Source: Pseudoalteromonas luteoviolacea NCIMB 1942
Lineage (GTDB): Bacteria > Pseudomonadota > Gammaproteobacteria > Enterobacterales > Alteromonadaceae
NCBI RefSeq assembly: GCF_001625595.1
Contig: NZ_AUXT01000180.1
Coordinates: 1 to 45,105 of the forward strand
DNA length: 45,105 nt
Direction: 5' to 3'
The translations under genes and the position numbers were made by a program. Positions 19,431 through 29,356 of the stretch are shown here, piece after piece. Under the pieces are notes generated by a model, which worked only from the letters and a program-made list of their open reading frames with translations, was not told where the DNA came from and did no database searches. The stretch's first letter is position 1. Every line of letters starts with the position of its first letter.

Positions 19431-19982
19431 TTAACTCCGTACCAAAACAAAGCTGGAAATCGACACGAGTCTGCGGTAGTCGTCTTTCGTACCACAATTA
19501 ATAGCATTAGTGTTGTTATTCGCTTTAATCGCTTGCCTACCGACCCAAGCTACCGTCACCGTTACATCAAACCCATCGCCGTCTCGTATGGGAGTTATAC
19601 ATACTGTCGTGTCATCTAACGAGCCGGTGTTTTCTTTCGCACGAATTGCCTGTTTCCACTGCTCTTTGTCTAGATTTGCTATCGCTTGGTTATTACAAAA
19701 ATTGGAGAAGCACGTTAAATCACTTGCGAGTTGAGTTTGACTAGTGAACGCCCCGCCGTAGTGGTCTATCAGACTAGATGTGTCATTTGAGCGAATTCGC
19801 TGCATTATATCACCAGCCAGTGCCACCGCCGCTGCGCGTTGCATAGAATCAAAGCTGGCCTGTTTCGCCTTTGCTTGTAGAGCAACAGCACCAAGCAGCC
19901 CAAAACTGAGCACCATGAAGGCTATCACGACCTCCAACAGGGTGAATCCAGATTGGTTAACTTTTGGAAACAATCTACTCAT
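19431..19982 (-). CDS. pilV: Type IV pilus minor pilin PilV
   Basis: A 183-aa PilV: leader MSRLFPKVNQSG, then FTLLEVVIAFMVLSFGLLGAVALQ with glutamate at position 5, and the QRAAAVALAGDIMQRIRSN helix found in PilV proteins. It is the first gene of the minor-pilin operon. A weak ribosome site precedes the ATG, behind a run of seven T. The promoter is probably at 20010-20039, and the LytTR regulator gene ends 98 nt upstream. In P. aeruginosa fimU precedes pilV; there is none here on this strand. Confidence 0.93.
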   Translation of the reverse strand: MSRLFPKVNQSGFTLLEVVIAFMVLSFGLLGAVALQAKAKQASFDSMQRAAAVALAGDIMQRIRSNDTSSLIDHYGGAFTSQTQLASDLTCFSNFCNNQAIANLDKEQWKQAIRAKENTGSLDDTTVCITPIRDGDGFDVTVTVAWVGRQAIKANNNTNAINCGTKDDYRRLVSISSFVLVRS

Positions 19983-20009
19983 GAAAAAAACTCAATCTAT
20001 GCTGTATGG

Positions 20010-20039
20010 TATATAGTATCGATTTTTTTCACTAACCAA
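20010..20039 (-). promoter_or_regulatory. Probable promoter of the pilV-pilE operon
   Basis: On the minus strand TTGGTT (20034-20039), 18 bp, TATATA (20010-20015), 27 nt before the pilV ATG. The -35 is poor, which suits an activator-dependent promoter. Confidence 0.45.
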
Positions 20040-20048
20040 ACACCAATG

Positions 20049-20066
20049 TGATTGAACGGTCAATCA
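20049..20066. promoter_or_regulatory. Candidate regulator-binding palindrome upstream of pilV
   Basis: A perfect 7-bp inverted repeat TGATTGA-N4-TCAATCA lies 9 bp upstream of the presumed -35. On the minus strand it contains CCGTTC, the core of the AlgR recognition sequence CCGTTCGTC known from Pseudomonas. An ATTGACC direct repeat with a 14-bp period overlaps its outer side. Confidence 0.4.
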
Positions 20067-20080
20067 ATGTGGGTCAATGG

Positions 20081-20755
20081 TTAATACAGTGATTTTAGAC
20101 TCGAGTAAGCCCTTCGACTCACTTGTACAGGTTCGTCCACACCATCCAAAACGACCTTATGTGCACCAGCTGTACTTTCTAACTTAACGATACTCGCTTT
20201 CTTAACAATTGTATTTCTGTGCACCTGAACAAAGTGTGTCGGATAGTCTGCAAGCAACTTTTTTAAAGGTATGTCGATGAGTGCATCGCCGCTACCAAAA
20301 TATATATGTGTGTACCTGTCGTCAGTTTGTGCGATGATAATATCTGCAACGTTGACCCATCGTATGTCATGTCCAACTTGAAACTGCAACTTAGCCAAAG
20401 AATTTGGAAATATGTGATTCAATAATTCATCGAGTTGTTGTTGCGCTATGGGTTTAACTAAGTAACCGGAGGCATATACTTGATACGCCTTCAAAGCGTG
20501 CTCTGGATACGCAGTCACATATATTAACTTAATATCAGGGTGTGCTTCTCGAAGATGCTTTCCCAATTCTAGGCCGTCCATACCAGGCATTGAAATGTCT
20601 AAAACAGCCAGATCTGGCTGATACTGCCCTGCTAGTGCAATTGCTTGTTGGCTATCAGCTGCCTCACCGACACATTCAAAGGTATCATAGTCACTAAATA
20701 ATCGTCTTACTCTGCGTCTTGCGATTGGTTCGTCATCGACTACCAGATATTTCAT
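20081..20755 (-). CDS. LytTR-family response regulator, AlgR-like
   Basis: A 224-aa response regulator. The receiver domain has DDEP at 7-10, phosphoacceptor Asp53 (VLDISMPGMDG) and conserved Lys101 (YLVKPI). From about residue 130 follows a LytTR DNA-binding domain (IIIAQTDDRYTHIYF; FVQVHRNTIVKKASIVKLE; VQVSRRAYSSLKSLY). Layout and sequence resemble P. aeruginosa AlgR, which activates the fimU-pilVWXY1Y2E operon. Its start lies 23 nt inside the end of the kinase gene, so the two are coupled, and the pilV operon starts just downstream. Regulation of the pilins is inferred from position and the AlgR parallel. Confidence 0.93.
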   Translation of the reverse strand: MKYLVVDDEPIARRRVRRLFSDYDTFECVGEAADSQQAIALAGQYQPDLAVLDISMPGMDGLELGKHLREAHPDIKLIYVTAYPEHALKAYQVYASGYLVKPIAQQQLDELLNHIFPNSLAKLQFQVGHDIRWVNVADIIIAQTDDRYTHIYFGSGDALIDIPLKKLLADYPTHFVQVHRNTIVKKASIVKLESTAGAHKVVLDGVDEPVQVSRRAYSSLKSLY

Positions 20756-21776
20756 TCAAAGCTCCTAGCGGAAGCATCACAGTTGTGGAGAATCTAGCAC
20801 TTTTTTGCGATGTGTTCAAAGTCGCTTCTGAGCCAAAGTATATGAGCAAGCGCCTGCGAATATTATTTAAGGCAATACCTTGCCCTGATCGAGATTTCGA
20901 ATGCGCATTGTACGGGTTAGTCACCTTAATGACTAATTTGTATTCGTTTTGCGCAATGCTAATCTCTATTACACCGCCCACGACTTGCGGCTCAATACCA
21001 TGCACCACCGCATTTTCTACAAGAGGCTGAATAATTAAGGCTGGGACCATAGCACTCATGTCTACACCCTCTACCTGCCATTGCACATTTAAGCGATGCT
21101 CGAAACGATACTTTTCAATGGTTAAGTAACCACGAGTCAAGGATATTTCTTGCGCTAGGCTGTGCTTTTTACCACTGGCAAATGCAACTTGCATCAGTTT
21201 TGCCATTGTTAATGCTGCTTCTTCTGCTGCATCTGGATTTTCATGGCACAGTTCCGCAAGTGTATTTAACGCGTTATGCAGAAAGTGCGGGCGTATGCGC
21301 GCTTGTAGTGCCTCGAGCTCAGCATTCGCAGCATGGGCTATGGTGTTTAAGTTATCGATATAAATCGCCATAAAATGCAATAACAAGATAACGACAAAGC
21401 CACAAATTGCGCTGTTGTTTAAAACAAATTGCCAATCTATAGGAGTAACCGGAGAGAAAACAGAATATTGCACGAATATACTGGTAATAAAACACACCGA
21501 CTGAAATGAGAACAGCGTGATCCCAAGCTCCGTTTTAAAGTTAAGCGCTTCGATTAGCCGAGCCACTAAGGCGATAAGTGCGAGTGTGATAAATGCATTA
21601 GCGTGGGTAAATAAACTGACTAACCCTAAACTTAGCCAAAAGTCTTTGCCACTAGACAAAGTATAAATAAAGGCGACGGCTTGCGAGCCAATAATCATCG
21701 CTAAGATGCCTCGCTCAGTAAGCATCGCCTTAAGTAAACCATGGTCAATTGTCGATGAATTAACCCATGGAGTCAT
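20733..21776 (-). CDS. LytS/FimS(AlgZ)-type sensor histidine kinase
   Basis: A 347-aa membrane histidine kinase with at least four hydrophobic helices in the first 145 residues, then the His_kinase domain: QARIRPHFLHNALNTLAELCHENP with probable phospho-acceptor His164, N-box IIQPLVENAVVHGIEP and G-box SGQGIALNNIRRRL. No periplasmic sensor domain is evident. This architecture matches FimS/AlgZ and partners of LytTR regulators. Its ATG is 3 nt after the ispH stop, so it is likely transcribed with ispH. The signal sensed is unknown. Confidence 0.9.
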   Translation of the reverse strand: MTPWVNSSTIDHGLLKAMLTERGILAMIIGSQAVAFIYTLSSGKDFWLSLGLVSLFTHANAFITLALIALVARLIEALNFKTELGITLFSFQSVCFITSIFVQYSVFSPVTPIDWQFVLNNSAICGFVVILLLHFMAIYIDNLNTIAHAANAELEALQARIRPHFLHNALNTLAELCHENPDAAEEAALTMAKLMQVAFASGKKHSLAQEISLTRGYLTIEKYRFEHRLNVQWQVEGVDMSAMVPALIIQPLVENAVVHGIEPQVVGGVIEISIAQNEYKLVIKVTNPYNAHSKSRSGQGIALNNIRRRLLIYFGSEATLNTSQKSARFSTTVMLPLGALNEISGSR

Positions 21777-21779
21777 AAC

Positions 21780-22709
21780 TTATCTCAGTTCCACAGGCAC
21801 TGCAAAAACAACGTTTTCCTCTTGACCTGGATTTTCTACGACAGTTTTGCCACCAAGCGCCTTGAGATGCGAAATAACCTGCTGAACTAGTACTTCTGGC
21901 GCCGAAGCACCTGCGGTAACACCCACTCGATTAACGTTGGTAAACCACTCTGAAGAAATGCTTTTCTCATCGTCAATTAGATAAGCTTGAGTCCCCATCT
22001 TGTCAGCTAGCTCACGCAGTCGGTTTGAGTTTGAGCTATTTCTTGCTCCAACTACCAACAGTAAGTCGACTTTATCTGCTAAGTCGCGCACTGCATCTTG
22101 ACGATTCTGTGTCGCATAACAAATGTCATCTTTTCGCGGTCCATGTATTTCAGGAAACTTATCACGAAGTGCTTCAATAACATCAGCCGTATCATCCACT
22201 GAAAGCGTTGTTTGACTACAATAGAAAAGATTATTTGGATCTTTGACAGTTAAAGAACCAACATCTTCTGGTGTTTCTACCAAGTAAATGCCGCCATCTG
22301 CATTGGCATATTGGCCCATAGTCCCTTCAACTTCAGGGTGACCATGGTGGCCAATCAAAATACATTCCGTCCCTTTACGGCTCGCTCTTGTGACTTCCAT
22401 ATGCACTTTTGTAACCAGCGGACAAGTTGCGTCAAACACTTTCAGCTCTCGTCTTTTTGCTTCTTGTCTTACCTGCTGCGAAACACCGTGCGCACTGAAT
22501 ATGACAATGCTATCGTCCGGTACCTGATGAAGCTCTTCAACAAATACCGCACCTCGCGCGCGCAGTCCATCCACAACATACTTGTTATGTACAACTTCAT
22601 GACGCACGTATATCGGCTTTTCAAAAATATCCAGTGCGCGTTCAACAATGCTGATTGCTCTGTCAACGCCAGCACAAAACCCTCGTGGGTTCGCAAGTAA
22701 TATTTCCAT
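21780..22709 (-). CDS. ispH: 4-hydroxy-3-methylbut-2-enyl diphosphate reductase
   Basis: Last step of the MEP isoprenoid pathway: reduction of HMBPP to IPP and DMAPP by an iron-sulfur enzyme. The 309-aa protein has the three cluster cysteines at 12 (GFCAGV), 96 (DATCPLV) and 197 (DDICYAT), and the HGHPEVEGT motif at about 122-130. Its ATG overlaps the fkpB stop (TAATG). It closes the conserved ribF-ileS-lspA-fkpB-ispH gene order; the kinase gene follows after 3 nt. Confidence 0.98.
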   Translation of the reverse strand: MEILLANPRGFCAGVDRAISIVERALDIFEKPIYVRHEVVHNKYVVDGLRARGAVFVEELHQVPDDSIVIFSAHGVSQQVRQEAKRRELKVFDATCPLVTKVHMEVTRASRKGTECILIGHHGHPEVEGTMGQYANADGGIYLVETPEDVGSLTVKDPNNLFYCSQTTLSVDDTADVIEALRDKFPEIHGPRKDDICYATQNRQDAVRDLADKVDLLLVVGARNSSNSNRLRELADKMGTQAYLIDDEKSISSEWFTNVNRVGVTAGASAPEVLVQQVISHLKALGGKTVVENPGQEENVVFAVPVELR

Positions 22710-23149
22710 TAGTTATGGACCTCAAGAATATCAACTTCAAACGTCACTACCTGTCCAGCCAACGGATGATTAAAATCAACCGTAACAGAGTCACCAGCAA
22801 CATCTCTGATTAACCCCGGAAGCTCTGTGCCATCTGGCTGTGTGAACGCAATAATACTCCCCACTTCAGCTGGTGTATCTGTACCAAATTTAGTTCTGTC
22901 TAGGTAATAGATGTTATCTGGGTTTGGCATTCCAAAAGCATCCTCTGGCTGAAGTTCAAAAGACTTGTTATCGCCCTCTTTTAACCCTAGCAAGCAGCTT
23001 TCAAAATTTTCTGTGAGGCTTCCATCTCCCATAAATAACTTTGCAGGCTTATTGTCAACCTTAGTTGAGTCTGCAGCAGAGCCGTCTTCCAACTTTATTG
23101 AATAGTGGAATAACACTTCTGATTTTGGGCCTATGGCTTGTTCACTCAC
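22709..23149 (-). CDS. fkpB: FKBP-type peptidyl-prolyl isomerase (SlpA)
   Basis: A 146-aa SlyD/SlpA-like prolyl isomerase and chaperone. Visible family parts are [18 protein letters not shown], the FKBP flap region with [27 protein letters not shown], and [18 protein letters not shown]. It lacks the histidine-rich metal-binding tail of SlyD, which fits FkpB (E. coli length 149). It starts with GTG, overlapping the lspA stop by 4 nt (GTGA), and its own stop shares a base with the ispH start, so expression is tightly coupled. Confidence 0.95.
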   Translation of the reverse strand: MSEQAIGPKSEVLFHYSIKLEDGSAADSTKVDNKPAKLFMGDGSLTENFESCLLGLKEGDNKSFELQPEDAFGMPNPDNIYYLDRTKFGTDTPAEVGSIIAFTQPDGTELPGLIRDVAGDSVTVDFNHPLAGQVVTFEVDILEVHN

Positions 23150-23652
23150 GCTTTTGTCTCCCGAGTATCTGTCTTATCACCGAAAAATGCATCAAATAGA
23201 AGTAAACCAGCACCGCCAACTATCGCCATGTCAGCAACATTAAATGCTGGGTAATGCCAATCTTTATAGTAAAAATGTAAGAAATCGACAACATAGCCTA
23301 GCGTCACTCGGTCATAGAGATTTCCGATTGCACCAGCTAAAACTAGAGAGTATGCACCACACAACACCCAGTTATTTGCTCGCAAGTTTTTTAACCAGAC
23401 AACTAACAACACACTAATCGCCACAGCAATCCCGCTCAAAAACCATCGCTGCCAACCGCCAGCTTCACTCAAAAAGCTAAACGCAGCGCCGTAATTGTGC
23501 ATATAAGTAAAGTTAAAGAATGATAATAACTCAATAGAATCGTAAAGCTTCATATTTGCCACGACTAGTGCTTTGGTACCAAAGTCTACTGCAAAAAGCA
23601 GTAGACTTAACCATAACCACACTAGACCACTACGTTCGGTCAAATTGGTCAC
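23146..23652 (-). CDS. lspA: Lipoprotein signal peptidase
   Basis: Inner-membrane aspartyl protease that cuts the signal peptide of lipidated prolipoproteins such as BamD. The 168-aa protein has four membrane helices and the two catalytic aspartates at 123 (GYVVDFLHFY) and 141 (FNVADMAI), matching positions 124 and 143 in E. coli. The start is GTG with AGGAG 6 nt upstream, 9 nt after the ileS stop. The end overlaps the GTG of fkpB. Confidence 0.97.
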   Translation of the reverse strand: MTNLTERSGLVWLWLSLLLFAVDFGTKALVVANMKLYDSIELLSFFNFTYMHNYGAAFSFLSEAGGWQRWFLSGIAVAISVLLVVWLKNLRANNWVLCGAYSLVLAGAIGNLYDRVTLGYVVDFLHFYYKDWHYPAFNVADMAIVGGAGLLLFDAFFGDKTDTRETKA

Positions 23653-23661
23653 TTAAAACTC

Positions 23662-26490
23662 CTACGCAAACTTGCGTTGCTCACCTTCACCATCGACATT
23701 AGTAATACAACGACCACACAACTCAGGGTGCTGTTCATTGCTACCTACATCTTCACTATGGTGCCAACAACGCTCACACTTAGCGGCATCTGTTGCTGCG
23801 ACTTTGATAAATAAGCCATCTATTTCAGAAGCCACTGCATCTTCTGGCTTACTTGTCACCACTTCAACATGTGCTTTAGAAGTTAATAATACAAAACGCA
23901 GCTCATCTTCTAAGCCTTGCAGCTTTTCAGCAAGCTCACCACCTGTGTATAGCGTAACTTCAGCTTGGAGTGTTGCACCAATCACTTCTTCTTTACGTGC
24001 GTTCTCCATTACACGATTCACTTCATCACGTACGTTTAACAGTTCTTGCCAGAACTCATTGTCAAACTTGCCGCAAGTTGCACCATTGATACCTTCATAC
24101 CATACGTCAGTGAATACAAACTCACCACGTTCACCAGGTAATACTTCCCAGATCTCTTGAGCTGTAAAGCTTAAAATTGGAGCCACCCAGCGAGTCATTG
24201 CTTCTGCAATATGGTAAAGCGCAGTTTGACAAGAACGTCTTGCGTGGCTATCACTCTTAGCGGTGTACTGTCTGTCTTTGATAACATCTAAGTAGAATGA
24301 ACCTAGTTCTCCTGTACAGAAGTTCATCAATTTTTGCGTAACCACCAACATTTGATAGTTGTCATACGCTTCAACGATTTCTTTTTGAAGCTCAGCAGCC
24401 TGCGCCACGATCCATCGATCAAGCTCAACCATGTCTTCAATGGCAACTGAATCTGTCTCAGGATTGAAACCACTTAAGTTAGATAGAAGGTAACGGCTGG
24501 TGTTACGAATACGACGGTAACGATCAGCAGAGCGTTTGAAGATCTCGTCTGACACTGTCATTTCAGCAGTATAATCTGTTGACGCTACCCACAAGCGTAA
24601 GATGTCAGCACCAAGTTTGTTCATGATATCTTGTGGAGAAATAACATTGCCTAAAGACTTTGACATCTTACGGCCGTTTTCATCAACTGTGAAACCATGC
24701 GTCAGTACTTGTTTATATGGCGCATGACCGTTAATTGCAACTGATGTCATCATCGAAGACATAAACCAACCACGATGCTGATCAGAACCTTCAAGGTATA
24801 GATCTGCAGGACCTGTCAGCTCCTCACGTGCATCAACAACACACGCATGTGTCACGCCAGAATCAAACCAAACGTCTAGTGTATCTTGTACCTTAACATA
24901 TTGCTGCGCATCAGCTTCACTTAGTAAACTGCTTGGCTCTAAGTCATACCAAGCTTGAATACCAGATTGATCAACTAAGTCTGCCACTTTTGCAATTAAG
25001 CTTTCAGTGTCTGGGTGAAGTGCACCTGTATCTTTATCTACAAATAATGCAATTGGAACACCCCAAGTACGTTGACGTGAGATACACCAATCTGGGCGAC
25101 CTTCAACCATGTTTGCGATGCGGTTTTCACCCCAAGCTGGGATCCACTGTGTTTTCTCAATTTCTTGCATTGAGTCTTTGCGAAGATCGGCTTGGTCCAT
25201 GCTAACAAACCATTGTGGCGTCGCACGGAAGATAATTGGCGTCTTGTGTCTCCAGCAGTGCGGGTAGCTATGCGTTAACGCATGGTGGTGTACTAACGCA
25301 CCTTTTTCCGTTAATAGCTCAATGACATTCGCATTGGCTTTAAATACGTGCTGACCTGCAAAAATTGGCGTATCAGGTAAGTACACACCATTTGCACCAA
25401 CCGGGTTAGCTACTTCTAGTCCATATGCTTGACCAGCTACGAAGTCTTCTTGACCGTGACCAGGCGCAGTATGAACGATACCCGTACCTGAATCTGTAGT
25501 GACGTGTTCACCTAAAATTACTGGTACATTGAAGTCGTAAAACGGATGGGCAACTTCTAGTTTCTCTAGAGCGTCACCTTTACAGTAACCCAACACATGG
25601 AAGTGCTTGAAGCCAAAACGATCTAGTGCGTCTTTTACTAGTTCAGAGCCCAGTACAAGACGCTGCTCCTTCCCTTCATCTTCAACTTGAACAAGCGCAT
25701 ATTCAAGGCCGCCATGCACTGCCACAGCGCGGTTTGCAGGTAAAGTCCAAGGCGTTGTTGTCCATATAACAGTACTAATAGTGCCTGTACCTTTATGACC
25801 ATCGGCCAAAGCAAATGCATTTTCAACCGCATTTGCATCTGTAAACTCAAAGCGTACGTCAATTGCAGGAGATTGTTTATCTTGATATTCAACTTCTGCT
25901 TCAGCAAGTGCAGAGCCACAATCAGTACACCAGTGAACTGGCTTAGCACCTTTATGCAAGTGGCCATTTTTGATGATACGACCAAGTACGCGAATTGCAT
26001 TCGCTTCAAAATCGTAATTCATGGTGAGATAAGGCTTACCCCAATCACCAAAAACACCTAATCGTTTAAAGTCTGTCTTTTGACCTTCAACTTGCTTACG
26101 TGCATATTCACGACATTTCTCTCTAAACTCAGCAACAGAGACTTTTTTGCCTGGTTTGCCGACTTTTTTCTCGACCATCAGCTCTATTGGAAGGCCGTGG
26201 CAGTCCCAACCTGGTACGTAAGGCGCGTCGAAGTCTGACAGCGTCTTAGACTTAATGATAATGTCTTTTAAAATCTTGTTTACTGAATGGCCCAAGTGAA
26301 TATTGCCATTCGCATAAGGAGGGCCATCGTGCAGTATAAATGGCTTTTTACCTTTTTTCGCAATGCGAATTTGACCATATAGGTCTTGTTCATACCATTT
26401 TTTAAGCATTTTGGGTTCGCGTTGTGCCAAATTGCCACGCATCGGAAACTGTGTTTCCGGTAAATTCAAAGTATGTTTGTATTCGCTCAT
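23662..26490 (-). CDS. ileS: Isoleucyl-tRNA synthetase
   Basis: Class I synthetase that charges tRNA-Ile and edits valine. The 942-aa protein has the HIGH-type motif [11 protein letters not shown] near residue 58, the CP1 editing domain ([29 protein letters not shown]), the KMSKS loop ([10 protein letters not shown], about residue 603) and the C-terminal zinc finger CERCWHH...CGRCITN. This is the bacterial IleS type, size as in E. coli (938). It lies between ribF and lspA as in other gammaproteobacteria. The ribosome site before its ATG is weak. Confidence 0.98.
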   Translation of the reverse strand: MSEYKHTLNLPETQFPMRGNLAQREPKMLKKWYEQDLYGQIRIAKKGKKPFILHDGPPYANGNIHLGHSVNKILKDIIIKSKTLSDFDAPYVPGWDCHGLPIELMVEKKVGKPGKKVSVAEFREKCREYARKQVEGQKTDFKRLGVFGDWGKPYLTMNYDFEANAIRVLGRIIKNGHLHKGAKPVHWCTDCGSALAEAEVEYQDKQSPAIDVRFEFTDANAVENAFALADGHKGTGTISTVIWTTTPWTLPANRAVAVHGGLEYALVQVEDEGKEQRLVLGSELVKDALDRFGFKHFHVLGYCKGDALEKLEVAHPFYDFNVPVILGEHVTTDSGTGIVHTAPGHGQEDFVAGQAYGLEVANPVGANGVYLPDTPIFAGQHVFKANANVIELLTEKGALVHHHALTHSYPHCWRHKTPIIFRATPQWFVSMDQADLRKDSMQEIEKTQWIPAWGENRIANMVEGRPDWCISRQRTWGVPIALFVDKDTGALHPDTESLIAKVADLVDQSGIQAWYDLEPSSLLSEADAQQYVKVQDTLDVWFDSGVTHACVVDAREELTGPADLYLEGSDQHRGWFMSSMMTSVAINGHAPYKQVLTHGFTVDENGRKMSKSLGNVISPQDIMNKLGADILRLWVASTDYTAEMTVSDEIFKRSADRYRRIRNTSRYLLSNLSGFNPETDSVAIEDMVELDRWIVAQAAELQKEIVEAYDNYQMLVVTQKLMNFCTGELGSFYLDVIKDRQYTAKSDSHARRSCQTALYHIAEAMTRWVAPILSFTAQEIWEVLPGERGEFVFTDVWYEGINGATCGKFDNEFWQELLNVRDEVNRVMENARKEEVIGATLQAEVTLYTGGELAEKLQGLEDELRFVLLTSKAHVEVVTSKPEDAVASEIDGLFIKVAATDAAKCERCWHHSEDVGSNEQHPELCGRCITNVDGEGEQRKFA

Positions 26491-26514
26491 TTAACTTACT
26501 TTCCGTTCGGCTAC

Positions 26515-27441
26515 CTAAATTTTAGAAAATACTGCTTTGGCTGCATCGACATCTGCGGTGATTTGCTGTGTCAAATGTGCCAATGACTCAAATTTTTGCT
26601 CATCTCGAAGCTTTTTTATAAGCTCCACTTTTATAAATTGACCGTAGATATTTTGGTCAAAATCAAACAGATGCACCTCCAGCAACGCGCGTTTGCCGTT
26701 TAATGTAGGCTTAGTGCCAACATTCGCTACACCCTTGAAAACTTCATTTTTTATATACGCATTAACTGCAAAAACCCCTTGTACAGGGCTTACTTGCCTT
26801 TTCAATGCGACATTTGCGGTTCGAAAACCAAGCTCACGGCCTTTTTTCCAACCATGAATAACTCGCCCAGAAATCGCATAAGTATGGCCAAGCATTTCGT
26901 GTGCTTTGTCCACATCCCCTTGTGCTAGGGCTGCACGAATTAAAGTACTACTCACTCTACTGTTTTCTTGTCGAAAGCTTTGCGTATCCTTAACGTGCAT
27001 GCCAAGCTCTTTACCAATTTCGCTAAGCATCGAAAAATCGCCTTTGCGCGCCTTTCCAAAACGGAAATCATCTCCAACAGTTAATGCTTTCACACCTAAT
27101 TTTTGAGATAAAACTTCTCGAACAAAATACTCTGCTTCCAAGTTTGAAAACTTATTATTGAAGCTGACACATATCACCCTATCTATACCTATATCGGTCA
27201 ACAGCGCAAGTTTGTCTCTTAGTCTGGTTAAGCGAGCCGGCGCCTTGGATTTAATAAAAAATTCCTGTGGCTGAGGCTCGAATAACATCACAGTACTAGG
27301 TAAGTTGTATTTTTCAGCATCCGCCTTAAGTCCTTTCAATACTTCAGTATGACCCAAATGCACACCATCGAAATTACCTATGGTTAACACACAACCATAG
27401 TGATGTGGCCGGATATTATGGATGCCCCTGATCAATTGCAT
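26515..27441 (-). CDS. ribF: Bifunctional riboflavin kinase/FAD synthetase
   Basis: Makes FMN from riboflavin and then FAD. The 308-aa protein has the N-terminal adenylyltransferase domain (TIGNFDGVHLGHTEVL at about 21-36; VGDDFRFGKARKGD; SSTLIRAAL) and the C-terminal flavokinase domain (GWKKGRELGFRTANV; GVANVGTKPTLNG; LLEVHLFDFDQNIYGQ). Length is as in E. coli (313). First gene of the ribF-ileS-lspA-fkpB-ispH run; 24 nt separate it from ileS. Confidence 0.97.
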   Translation of the reverse strand: MQLIRGIHNIRPHHYGCVLTIGNFDGVHLGHTEVLKGLKADAEKYNLPSTVMLFEPQPQEFFIKSKAPARLTRLRDKLALLTDIGIDRVICVSFNNKFSNLEAEYFVREVLSQKLGVKALTVGDDFRFGKARKGDFSMLSEIGKELGMHVKDTQSFRQENSRVSSTLIRAALAQGDVDKAHEMLGHTYAISGRVIHGWKKGRELGFRTANVALKRQVSPVQGVFAVNAYIKNEVFKGVANVGTKPTLNGKRALLEVHLFDFDQNIYGQFIKVELIKKLRDEQKFESLAHLTQQITADVDAAKAVFSKI

Positions 27442-27480
27442 ACAACGCGTGCCTTTTTGCTCGAGTCTTCAAAAAGCCCG

Positions 27481-27486
27481 ATTATA
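27481..27486 (-). promoter_or_regulatory. Probable ribF promoter, -10 element
   Basis: A perfect TATAAT on the minus strand, 39 nt upstream of the ribF ATG, in the gap after murJ. The -35 region is poor, so only the -10 is given. Confidence 0.4.
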
Positions 27487-27538
27487 CCCAAGTTACCTAG
27501 AAATGCGAGCTATGAACACGTTTCAACCGCCCTATTTC

Positions 27539-29113
27539 TTAATCAAGTTGCTGGATCTCTTTGATTGTCGATACTCGGACCCCAAAAATAAACATTATTG
27601 AGAAATACAGTGTCATAGCAACAGCTAACAAACCACCAAGAATGGTTACTTGTACTAGGGTACCTTCTCCCTGCCAAGCTATTTGCTGTGCCAACCAATA
27701 AACAGAAAAGGACATAACAATTGTCGCTGCAATTGATTTCAAAGCGAACCATATTGTAAAACGTGAAACCCTGTAGATGTTATTATTGCGAAGTGCCAAG
27801 TAGAGTAACAGCGCATTGCAAGTTGCTGACAGTGACGTCGCCAAAGCCAATCCCAAATACCCTATAAATGGGGCCAATGCCAAATTAAATACCATATTTA
27901 ACACCAAAGCTTTTACACCAATTTTCACTGGTGTTTTGGTGTCTTGACGAGCATAAAAGCCAGGGGCCAGCACCTTAATGAGCATAAAGCTTACAAGTCC
28001 TACACTATACGCAGTAACACCTGCACTGACGGCGGCAACATTGTCGACTTCTGAGTTAATGAACTCTCCGTGCCCAAACAAAACGGAAATAATTAAAGGG
28101 CTGATAACAATGAGTCCACCCATCGCAGGGATACCCAATAACAAAACAAAGCGTACCCCCCAATCCATCGTTTTTTGAAAGTCTTCCAACTTATCATTGG
28201 CATGCAATTTGGCAAGCGTTGGTAAGATTACAGTCGCAATTGCAATACCGAACAACCCTAACGGAAATTCTATGAGTCTGTCCGAATAGTAAAGCCATGC
28301 AATCGACCCAGTCATCAGGGCGGCGGCGATTATCGTGTCGAGCAACAGATTTATCTGACTTACCGATACGCCAAATATCGCCGGAAGCATGAGCTTACGA
28401 ACTTTCACTACGTTTGGCGCTCGCCAAGCAAAAGTCGGTTTAGACAACATTCCCAATTTACCCAAAAAAGGAAGTTGGAATAGTAGCTGCACTAATCCGC
28501 CTATGAACACACCGATTGCTAATGCATATGCTCCCTGTTCGAATTTGTCATGTAAGAAGATAGCACAACTGATCAAACTCATATTCAATAATACGGGCGT
28601 GAAAGCCGCAACTGAAAAGCGATTGTAAACATTAAGAACAGCTCCACACAGCGCCACTATGGAAATAAAGAACAAATAAGGCACAGTCAACTTCAGTAAG
28701 TTACTCGCCAGAGTAAATTTGGCCGCACTTTCGCCCCCTTGCAACCAATCGATAAACCAAGTTGTACCGAACAGAGCAGCAATCACAGGTGAGCCTACCA
28801 CCCCAAAAATAGTCACAAGTAATAAAATGGTTCCTAGTGTTCCCGCCGCCTGAGCAACAAAAACGCGTACCTGATCATCACCATGCTTTTCTTTAATTTC
28901 TGATAGTACAGGGATAAAAGCTTGTGCAAATGCCCCTTCGGCAAAGAGGCGTCTAAAAAAGTTAGGGATCCGATTCGCAAACAAAAATACATCTGCTGCG
29001 AGCCCTGCGCCCAGTAAATTAGCTACAACTGCATCGCGTACCAAACCCAAAATTCGGGACAACATTGTCATCGCACTCACTATCATGCCTGACTTAAACA
29101 ACCCTTTTGCCAC
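27539..29113 (-). CDS. murJ: Lipid II flippase MurJ
   Basis: MOP-superfamily flippase that moves lipid II across the inner membrane for peptidoglycan synthesis. The protein, 524 aa from this start, is hydrophobic throughout (about 14 helices). It shows family stretches SAMTMLSRILGLVRDAVVA, FFRRLFAEGAFAQAFIPVL, ILGVSVSQINLLLDTIIA and LAPGFYARQDTKTPVKIG. Two in-frame GTG codons compete; the second (29113) is preferred because AGGTG lies 7 nt before it but only 1 nt before the first, and it gives MAKGLFKSGM, like the E. coli start. It is divergent from rpsT and upstream of ribF, a widely shared order. Confidence 0.96.
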   Translation of the reverse strand: MAKGLFKSGMIVSAMTMLSRILGLVRDAVVANLLGAGLAADVFLFANRIPNFFRRLFAEGAFAQAFIPVLSEIKEKHGDDQVRVFVAQAAGTLGTILLLVTIFGVVGSPVIAALFGTTWFIDWLQGGESAAKFTLASNLLKLTVPYLFFISIVALCGAVLNVYNRFSVAAFTPVLLNMSLISCAIFLHDKFEQGAYALAIGVFIGGLVQLLFQLPFLGKLGMLSKPTFAWRAPNVVKVRKLMLPAIFGVSVSQINLLLDTIIAAALMTGSIAWLYYSDRLIEFPLGLFGIAIATVILPTLAKLHANDKLEDFQKTMDWGVRFVLLLGIPAMGGLIVISPLIISVLFGHGEFINSEVDNVAAVSAGVTAYSVGLVSFMLIKVLAPGFYARQDTKTPVKIGVKALVLNMVFNLALAPFIGYLGLALATSLSATCNALLLYLALRNNNIYRVSRFTIWFALKSIAATIVMSFSVYWLAQQIAWQGEGTLVQVTILGGLLAVAMTLYFSIMFIFGVRVSTIKEIQQLD

Positions 29114-29356
29114 TAACACTCACCTAACTATCAGATTAAGGGCGTCAAGTATGCCACAGACTCAACAGAACCATAATAGAAAACCTTTATTCACCCCAAT
29201 CGTCTATCGGCTAAACATAACGCTAGGCTTGGGTTGACTGTTTTGCTACAATGGCGCCATTAATCGAGGGACCACAGGTTTCTTGATTCGTAGTCTGTTA
29301 CCACTGTTGCCGAGGGCCTAAGGTTAAGGAGATAGTCAAAACAGACAGATAGGAAC

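Noticed and set aside
27449..27476. CTTTTTG/CAAAAAG repeat upstream of ribF, considered as an FMN riboswitch or terminator
   Set aside because: Far too short for an FMN riboswitch and without the conserved core; no terminator tail in the needed direction.
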